64,000 bases of DNA, from contig CM055315.2 in NCBI GenBank assembly GCA_029255685.2, positions 48,837,705 through 48,901,704 of the forward strand. The letters run 5' to 3'. Each line of letters starts with the position of its first letter. Within the stretch, counting starts at the first letter, position 1. This DNA comes from Silene conica. Its lineage: Eukaryota > Streptophyta > Magnoliopsida > Caryophyllales > Caryophyllaceae. The notes below the pieces were generated by a model, which did not search any database, was not told where the DNA came from, and saw only the letters and a list, made by a program, of their open reading frames with translations. The translations under genes were made by a program, and so were the position numbers. Shown piece after piece: positions 57,280 through 64,000 of this stretch.

Positions 57280-59911
57280 AGTTGTCTAATGCAAAATTAA
57301 AATCCAAAGAGTAAAATACGATTACAACCAAATTTAAAGTTTGCGGAAGCGAAAATAAGTTCAACGATCCAAAAGAAAGATAAAGTCTTTAAGCATTTGT
57401 GTTTGAATGAAACTATAAAGCGCGCTCTCCTGTGCATCCCACGACTAATTCCCATGAGTACCTGTTACACGATCTGCTCACACAATTTGTGATCACCACA
57501 GGTCCCAACAAGGACAAAACAAATAAAAGGGTCAACAATAATATTGAGTAAGGTAAACAATCCGAATAAAGAATAAACGGAATATAAAATCATACTTAAA
57601 AGACATTTTAAAATAATGTGTAACAAAAGTGTTTCGAAAGATTGAAAACAGAGTATCACAATTTCCACTGTTAGTTGAAGGGGAACAAATAATTTCAAAT
57701 GATTAAGAACAACATAAGTGTTCCAAAATATTGAAATCCATATCCAACCTTTCAAGATAATTCCAAACCAAAGAAAACATTTCTTTCCAACAATTTCCAA
57801 CGTCGGTATATACTTGGATAGAGGCCGTATGAAGAGGATCCCCTCGCCCTAAACCGGATAAGACGGGGTTCGCCAAATCATGTACTAAACTGTCCTAGAA
57901 TCCCGAGTGTGCACACCCCTCTAAGGGCCAACCCCAAAGAGGAAGATAAGAGGACGGGGTCTCGATCAACTAACCCTCATCAGAAGCTCTGTATAGGAAG
58001 TCCCTTATTATGGAACAACCTACCCCTCTACCAAAACCGTTTCAAACCAACATGAGAATCCATTTCCAAATAACCAAGATATTTCTTTCAAATTTGATAA
58101 CTCATCATAAGCTTGTAGAAAAGCAAAACGGTTTTGGTTCCCAAAACTTTTAAAATCATAAACCACTTCTTTCCCTATTAAACACAATCCCGTTTCAAAA
58201 GATCAAAACAAACAAATCTTTATCCATGATCATTTTGTAAAATGAATTCAACCAATATAAATATTTCAATACAACCAAAAGTCTTACCATGCAAGATAGT
58301 AACAAATCGTAACGGTTTAATAAGAGTGTACGGATAAGCGTTTCTCTTACCTTACGAGCGATTAAAGGTTAGAGAGCCTCTTCTATGAATCCCGACTCTA
58401 CATAATATTTAAAATAATAGTTATTTATATGAACGACCATTACTAAGCTACTTGTAGTAAATTATGCGATAACTATACTTTCTCGGTTTTTATAGATTTG
58501 AAACAGAAACTTTAAATCGTCATATCTCCTTCGTTACTAAATGTTTTGAGTTGAGACTAGTGGTGTTTGGTTCCTTAGTGAGTTGTCCATCTTTAATGGC
58601 TTGGTGGTAAGGGTCTAAAAATGTGTTTAAGGGGTCCGAAGTTACAGTCTACCAAAGTTGGTCCAAAGGCGAGTCTTAAAAAGTTACGGGGTGGTAAATA
58701 CTCTTAACATGTCGAAACTCGTCGAAACGAAAGTCTACTACACTTTGCATTCATTAAACCTTAACATGTGAAGAGATGGGTCACTGATTATATTTTTATG
58801 TATGACTAAATTACCGTTTTATGGAAATGTAAGCTTTTAACAAGTAAGACTAATTAAAACATTTTTCCAGAACACAACAGAAACTTGTTAAAATCATAAT
58901 AAATCCAAAACGTCATATTTTTGTGCATAGTTGGCTTTCATGGATTCCTTTATGTGTCTACAACATATTGTTAGCTATGCATGTTGTCTCAAAAATGGGT
59001 TTATCAGATCTAAAAACGCGTTTTAAAAACAATGGTCAGAAACTGAGTTATGAAAAGTTTTACATCATAAATCCTTCTGAACAAATCGAAACGAGTTGAT
59101 TCCAAGTCCCATTATTATCTACATTCATAGTAGTTTAACAGACTAAAAGTTTAGATATTGATTCATCTTGTAGATATGGTTTTATGACTCATTAAGTGAG
59201 ATCTAGTGTTTTGACTAGACAGAAAACATGCTGTAGTATTTGATTTTTCATTTACAGATGGTGCATGCAATCGTCGTAATTTTTAGTGAGTGTTTTTATA
59301 GCAACTCAAGTAAAGTCCCACATTTTTGTTTTCTGAAAATACTCATTTTAACATGTGATTTCAGATCTACTACATGCATGCTACGTTTTTGACAAAATAA
59401 CGGTTTTTACTATGTTCAATCCTTTGCATGCATGGTTGTAGATTCATAAGTTCAAATTTAGATGTTAGGTGATATGTGAGTGCATGTTAAAAAGTTATAA
59501 AATCAGATTTGAAGGGAAATGTAAGCTTACTTAGTGCTAGGCAAGATCTCCTCTTGTTCTTTCTTCTTCTCCCTCACGTTTTCCTCTCCTTCTCTCTATA
59601 TATTTTTTGTTGTTGTTTGTGTGTGTGTGTGTGGGGAAAATGAAGAATGAAATCTGGTGGGGATTTCAAAAGTGGTGTGGGAAAGGATGGAAACAAAGAG
59701 AAAAAGGGACTTTGCATGTCTAGACAAGTGTCCTAATGCATAAGCCAAGTGTCTAGGCATGCATTGGTCCACATGTCTAGGCATGCATTGGTCAACGATT
59801 TTGTGACGGAAAACAATGCATGCGCCGGTTTTACGTGTCTCTATTAAGCGATACTTGTTTAATGAATAAATTTCTCATTTTATTTTATTGACGGATTTTA
59901 CGGGTATTACA
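57280..59911 (-). repeat. Array LTR4, missing its first ~120 bp
   Basis: Starts at the equivalent of 31254 of LTR1 and runs to GGGTATTACA at 59911. It has no 916-bp deletion, so with LTR1 it is one of two undeleted LTRs at the outer ends of the array. In its upper half it shares with LTR3 the segment at about 59715-59790 not found in LTR1/2. Confidence 0.88.
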
Positions 59912-60391
59912 AATTTAAAATCCCGTGAATAACTTATAGCTAAATGGGTCGAATCACGAATCAGAATAAGGTAAGAGTGGAAAGCCCACTCTTACCCTAT
60001 TCGAAAATTCGGCCGAGTGGTACATAAGAAGGAGACTTCTCCTTATGTCAGGTTACTCTGGTTTCACTGTAAAACAAATCTCAAAGAAAATTAGGGTTTG
60101 AGAGCATTCTTCTCCCATAACCCAGATCTCACATCTAAAACTCAAAAAGGCTCTCCCTATATTGCAAGGCAGTTGGAGAAGATTTCTAGCACACGCGGCA
60201 TCGTCTCAATCTAAGTCTTGGGTGCAAGTTATAGGAGGGAATTTGTTTTAATTCCTGTTCTTAGGTCTTTCGCGCAAGGACAAAAGGTTGTACTCTTTTT
60301 CATGCCTTTTTAATCTTATGACCATATTCACGACTGTAATTTTCATTATAATCTTGCAAGTTTAGGGCGAATACATGTTATATTCCCCACA
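59912..60391 (+). repeat. Copia LTR, last 480 bp
   Basis: Ends TTCCCCACA at 60391 directly before a primer site, so it functions as the end of a 5' LTR. It contains 'agggtttgagagcattcttctcc' and polyadenylation-like TG-rich sequence typical of an LTR end. With 30614-31133 it could make a ~1-kb LTR interrupted by the array, but the left part follows a purine tract (3' LTR context). Confidence 0.8.
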
Positions 60392-60393
60392 AG

Positions 60394-60405
60394 TGGTATC
60401 AGAGC
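60394..60405 (+). other. Primer binding site, tRNA-iMet type
   Basis: TGGTATCAGAGC, two bases after the LTR end. Confidence 0.92.
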
Positions 60406-62133
60406 CAGGTTCATGAAAATTTTACAATTGTGTTTTTCATAAGGTTTAAAAATTTTGAAAATCGGAACTTTCTGCCTCGACACTTGATCGACTCTCTGTA
60501 GCACTCGATCGAGTGCCCCCGTACCAGGCATCGTGCGTGTGTTTTTAGGGTTGTGATCGATCTTGTTTTTCGATTCTTATTTGCATATTGTTAATTAATC
60601 GATATTTTTAGCAATATGTGAATCTTTTGTTGTTGTTTATTCATGATTTACACGTTTTAAATCAAAGGTATAAACTTATTTTGATTTTAAAAGTGCAGCG
60701 TTTGCGTTTTAAACAGTCACTCGATCGAGCCATGCTGCACTCGATCGAGTGACACTGATACTCGATCGAGTGTCCCTGATGCTCGATCGAGTGTCCCTGT
60801 TTCAGGCTGTCTTTTCTCGAAAATAACTTGTCTTTATATTTTCACATGGCCTAAAATGATATACTGTATACGGAAATCGTATATTATTTTTGTGAATCGG
60901 TTCACCCTTGATTGATACATATTATTTTAAAACGGTTTAAGATAATGGATTATAAACTTGTTAAAATTAAAGTGGTTAAAACGGTATAATCACATAATTT
61001 TAATCCTAAAAGGTGGTTTAGTAAAAATTTGTTAATCATAATAACAGCATTATGTCATGAATGAATTTTAATTTTAGTTGATGCATTTTATTTATCGTCT
61101 TGTGAATGCCTTGAATGCTTTCAATAACGTATTTAATTTTTGCAAACGGTTTTAACTTAGTGTGGCCTTAGTAGATTGTGTTACCGTAATGATGGAACAG
61201 AGTCTTGCTTGTAATTTTTAGATCTTGTATCTCCGTTTTGGGTTTTTGCCATGTAATTACTTTTGTATTTAAATTAGAATGTAAATAGGTTTACTTTTGT
61301 AATTTAAATTAGTAATTTTGTGAAGACCAAAGACGGAGACCGGATGCTCACTCCCGCTGCAAAGACCAAGATGGACCATCAAGACAAGCTTTTAGGGTCC
61401 AACAGTGGATTCCAAGTTGTTTTATGTTTATTTTGGTAGGATAGGCCACACTAGGACTTTTATTTAAGTTTATTGCATTTATTTTATGCTTTCATCGATA
61501 ATAGCTTGCATCATATTCCGCCTAAAACCAAACCACCTATAACATGCCTGAAAACTGACTCATGTAGAGGTTACGCGTTAGTTTTCTGTGACAATACAGA
61601 TGTCACATGTCAATTGCAAAGCCATCACTTTATTTTATTCATTCATGCATATGCTAGATATTAGTTCACTTAAAATGGATAAATAAAAGTTGATGGGGTC
61701 TTCCTCTTATACCAATAATTGAGAATAGTCTTTATAAATCAGACTCCCATGAATCCCTTCTTCGTCGGTAGGCATAATATGACCCCTTCTACGTCGGGTA
61801 AGTGGGAACGGATGATTTATTTTATCTCAACATCATAGTCACTCGATACTATCTAGCGACTGAGATGGACTAATAGATAGGATTTACGGAAATCTATGGA
61901 CCAAGAGTTCCAACAGTGGAATTAGCCAAGCTGTGGGCTTATCAATATACGGAAATTGAGTCTTGGGATCGTTTATATAATTCTTGAGGGAGATCAATTA
62001 TATAAATGCATGAGTCTACGAGTTTAAATTCAATTTAATATAGACTTAAATCACAACAATAAGTTGCTTATATGGTTTTGTTTTATCTTCTTTTCAGTGT
62101 AGAACACGTTCAATTAAAACTGCTGTATAACTA
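60406..62133 (+). other. Copia leader with CTCGATCGAG palindromes
   Basis: About 1.7 kb untranslated. A perfect 16-bp palindrome GCACTCGATCGAGTGC lies at 60501-60516, inverted 14-bp arms GTCACTCGATCGAG / CTCGATCGAGTGAC at 60716-60729/60740-60753, and two further CTCGATCGAG copies up to about 60800. The second half is collinear with the leader of the first copia element (blocks near 61444 and 61749). The short frame at 61473-61664 has no domain. Confidence 0.8.
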
Positions 62134-62631
62134 ATGGCTGGTGAAGACCCAATGCCAAGTGTCAAGCTAGCATGTGAATCCTGGCTAAAAGCCTTCATGG
62201 ACTCCATGAATCAGTCTACTAGACTGAGAAATGATGGGTCAAACTTCCTTGACTGGGAGGCAGCACTACGGAATGCTGCCATTGCTGACGGAAAGCTTAA
62301 GTATTTAACTGAGCCCATTCCGGCACACCCAGGAACTGGAGCTAGAGCTAACGAAGTTCGCGCTCATAGCGACTTCGTCATGGAAGCGGGTGCGATAAAG
62401 AACGTACTCATCTATGCAATGGAATCAAATTTGCAAAGACGCTTCATATCCCATGGTGCAAACAAGATTTTCACCACGCTCACTAACGAATTCTCGAAAG
62501 CTCCGAGAATCGTTTCTTATGAGCATACCTGTCGCTTCTTTGAGGCGAAACTCCAGAAGGGCCAAGCTGTTAGCCCACATATTCTCAACATGATTGAGAA
62601 TATCGAGAAACTGGAGACCCTAAACTGCTAG
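62134..62631 (+). pseudogene. gag: Copia gag, N-terminal part
   Basis: Begins at ATG with MAGEDPMPSVK, then SWLKAFMD, GSNFLDWEAAL, LIYAMESNLQRRFI and VSPHILNMIENIE. It is the capsid-like region of the same gag family as at 2626. It ends at an in-frame TAG (62629-62631) and continues in the same frame as ISENIIVDRMLHSLHDGF, so a single nonsense codon interrupts the protein. Confidence 0.9.
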
Positions 62632-63354
62632 ATCAGTGAGAACATAATCGTTGATCGAATGCTTCATTCGCTTCATGATGGGTTCGCCCTCTTTAGGGCC
62701 AACTACTACATGAACGACATGAAGAAGACTCCTCATGAGCTCCACTCCCTTCTCGTACAGACCGAGAAGGATCTGAAATTAAGTGGGAGTGTGAAGCAGG
62801 ATGTTCTCATGATCTCCAGTAAGGGAAAGGGTAAAGGGAAGGCTAAAGCTCAGGGCGACCTAGCAGTAGGTAAGCCCAGGTTCAAGAAACCAGGATTTAC
62901 AAAGAGCAAGGATACTAGCATGGAATGCCACCACTGCCACAAGACTGGGCATTGGAGGCGCTCATGCCCCGTGTATCGCGAGGACATTAAAGCAGTCCGC
63001 GTTACTCCTGTTGGTATGTCTTCTTCTTCTTTTATTAACCATGCAAGTTGCGGAACTTGGGTACTAGATACTGGTTGTGGTTCTCATCGATGTAATCATG
63101 TGCAGGGCCTCCGAAACCAAGAACCCCTCATCAAGGGTGAGGTTGACCTGCGTGTCGGGAATGGAGCACGTGTTACTGCAGTCTCGAAGGGAACATACGT
63201 GATCCAGCTTCCAATTGGATTCGAGTTATTTTTATATAATTGTTATTATGTTCCTAGTTTGTCCAAAAACATTATTTCAGTTTCTGCACTTGACAAACTC
63301 GGTTATTCATTTGTAATAGAGAATAATAGCTTTATTTCCCCTTACACAATATGA
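62632..63354 (+). pseudogene. Copia gag C-terminus and protease
   Basis: Same frame as the preceding gag piece. RMLHSLHDGF and HELHSLLVQTEKDLKL finish the capsid region, then a Lys/Gly-rich stretch and an intact CX2CX4HX4C knuckle (CHHCHKTGHWRRSC, first Cys at 62926). The protease follows with W-V-L-D-T-G-C (catalytic Asp codon at 63067-63069; copia proteases usually have D-S-G), LRVGNGARV and YYVPSLSKNIISVS. The frame is lost at a TGA near 63352, and the sequence continues in another frame, so a frameshift of +2/-1 lies around 63335-63350. Confidence 0.88.
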
Positions 63355-64000
63355 TTTATGGCAAGGCAGTTTCCATGAATGGAATTTATGTTTTAGATCA
63401 AACCACCGAGATATTACATGTGAATAACAAGAGATTAAAGGTAGGTGACAAAGATCAAACTTACCTATGGCATTGTCGTATGGGACACATAAATGAGAAA
63501 CGCGTAAAACAGCTCATACAGAATGGAGCTATCTGGCCCTTTGATTTCGAATCATATGGCACTTGTGAAACATGTCTCATCGGTAAGATGACTCGTATTT
63601 CCTTCAAAGGTGTTGGAATGCGCGCTGCCGACCTATTAGGACTGATACATACGGATGTGTGTGGCCCTATGTCGATCAACGCACGAGAAGGCTATAGGTA
63701 TTTCATCACTTTCACGGATGATTTGAGTAGATATGGCTATGTCTACTTAATGAAGCACAAAAGTGAATCCTTTGACAAGTTCAAAGAATACCAGAATCGG
63801 GTACAGAACCAACTGGGAAGAAAGATTAAAGCACTACGTTCTGATCGTGGTGGTGAGTATCTTTCACACGAGTTTGATCAACACCTTAAAGACTGTGGCA
63901 TCGTTCTACAGTTAACTCCACCTGGAACACCACAATTAAATGGTGTGTCCGGACGGAGGAATCGAACTCTACTTGATATGGTTCGATCCATGATGAGTCA
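63351..64000 (+). pseudogene. Copia integrase, catalytic Glu replaced by Gly, open to window end
   Basis: Open from the ATG at 63351 (an internal Met of the polyprotein) to the window edge. The HHCC-type domain shows LWHCRMGHINEKR and C-E-T-C-LIGKMTR. The catalytic core shows HTDVCGPM (Asp codon 63654-63656) and LRSDRGGEYL (Asp 63843-63845). Exactly 35 residues later, at 63951-63953, the codon is GGA in NGVSGRRNRTLLDM, where copia integrases have Glu (N-G-V-S/A-E-R). One A-to-G change in GAA would explain it. The remaining core is well preserved. Confidence 0.9.

Larger units (their letters stand above)
31134..59911 (-). mobile_element. Tandem array of a Ty3 derivative: four LTRs, three internal regions
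   Basis: On the plus strand the order is LTR1 (31134-33948), internal 1 (33949-37724), LTR2 (37725-39622), internal 2 (39623-43400), LTR3 (43401-45237), internal 3 (45238-48042, ends deleted), nested gag-only element (48048-57279), LTR4 (57280-59911). Each internal region begins with a purine tract; the first two end with a TGGTATCAGAGC primer site on the minus strand. Neighbouring units share one LTR, the product expected from unequal recombination between LTRs. Internal 1 and 2 are nearly identical. Flanks TACTT and AATTT do not form a clean target duplication. The only coding trace is the end of pol. Confidence 0.9.
60392..64000 (+). mobile_element. Copia internal region with gag-protease-integrase, continues past window
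   Basis: Primer site, long leader, gag, protease and integrase in the standard copia order on the plus strand. Reverse transcriptase and RNase H would lie right of the window. The polyprotein has a nonsense codon, a frameshift and an active-site change, so it is not functional as it stands. Confidence 0.92.

Noticed and set aside
1-64000. Intact host genes, tRNA or rRNA genes
   Set aside because: None recognised. The only gene-like sequences outside transposon proteins are the captured fragments in the CACTA element.

Overview
The window is repeat-rich nuclear DNA of a flowering plant, probably a eudicot with a large genome. I found no intact host gene. Almost every base belongs to LTR retrotransposons of both plant superfamilies (Ty1/copia and Ty3/gypsy), with one CACTA DNA transposon and one LINE fragment nested among them. 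The plant assignment rests on the Ty1/copia and Ty3/gypsy gag families, the tRNA-iMet-type primer sites (TGGTATCAGAGC), an Athila/Tat-type primer site, a CACTA element with a ULP1-protease tail, and captured fragments of plant genes. I cannot name the species.

Layout. 1-7177: a copia element (+) with an intact-length gag but no pol. 7178-11069: a truncated Athila/Tat-like element (-) inserted at the protease of an older Ty3 element (11070-about 12885, -). 12864-19893: a second copia element (-) of the first family. Its LTR holds a LINE fragment and its internal region holds a 4278-bp CACTA element (15417-19694, TSD ATC) carrying two captured gene fragments. 19894-22366 and 30223-about 30535: a Ty3 element (-) with a broken gag, split by a complete non-coding Ty3 derivative (22367-30217, TSD GAAAC). 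30536-31133: end of a copia element and start of its LTR (+). 31134-59911: a tandem array (-) of a Ty3 derivative with four LTRs and three internal regions, itself interrupted by a 9232-bp gag-only Ty3 element (48048-57279, +, TSD AGTTG). 59912-64000: rest of a copia LTR, primer site, and a decayed gag-protease-integrase (+).

Most elements here lack enzymes and would depend on proteins supplied by relatives: the first copia element and the 48-57 kb element keep gag only, and the 22-30 kb element and the tandem array keep little or nothing coding. The only recognisable integrase, at the right end, has lost its catalytic glutamate.

The most unusual signal is a set of hairpin arrays inside retroelement LTRs, leaders and one coding region. 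In the LTR of the 48-57 kb element ten consecutive hairpins (49707-50208, repeated in the other LTR) share a nearly invariant loop, while their stems differ in sequence yet remain self-complementary, often through G-U pairs on the sense strand. GUAA-tetraloop hairpins bracket them, and five GC-rich hairpins with covarying outer stems precede them. Unrelated elements in the window carry similar hairpins built from TCGA-centred palindromes. This looks like selection for RNA or DNA secondary structure and I know of no described system matching it.
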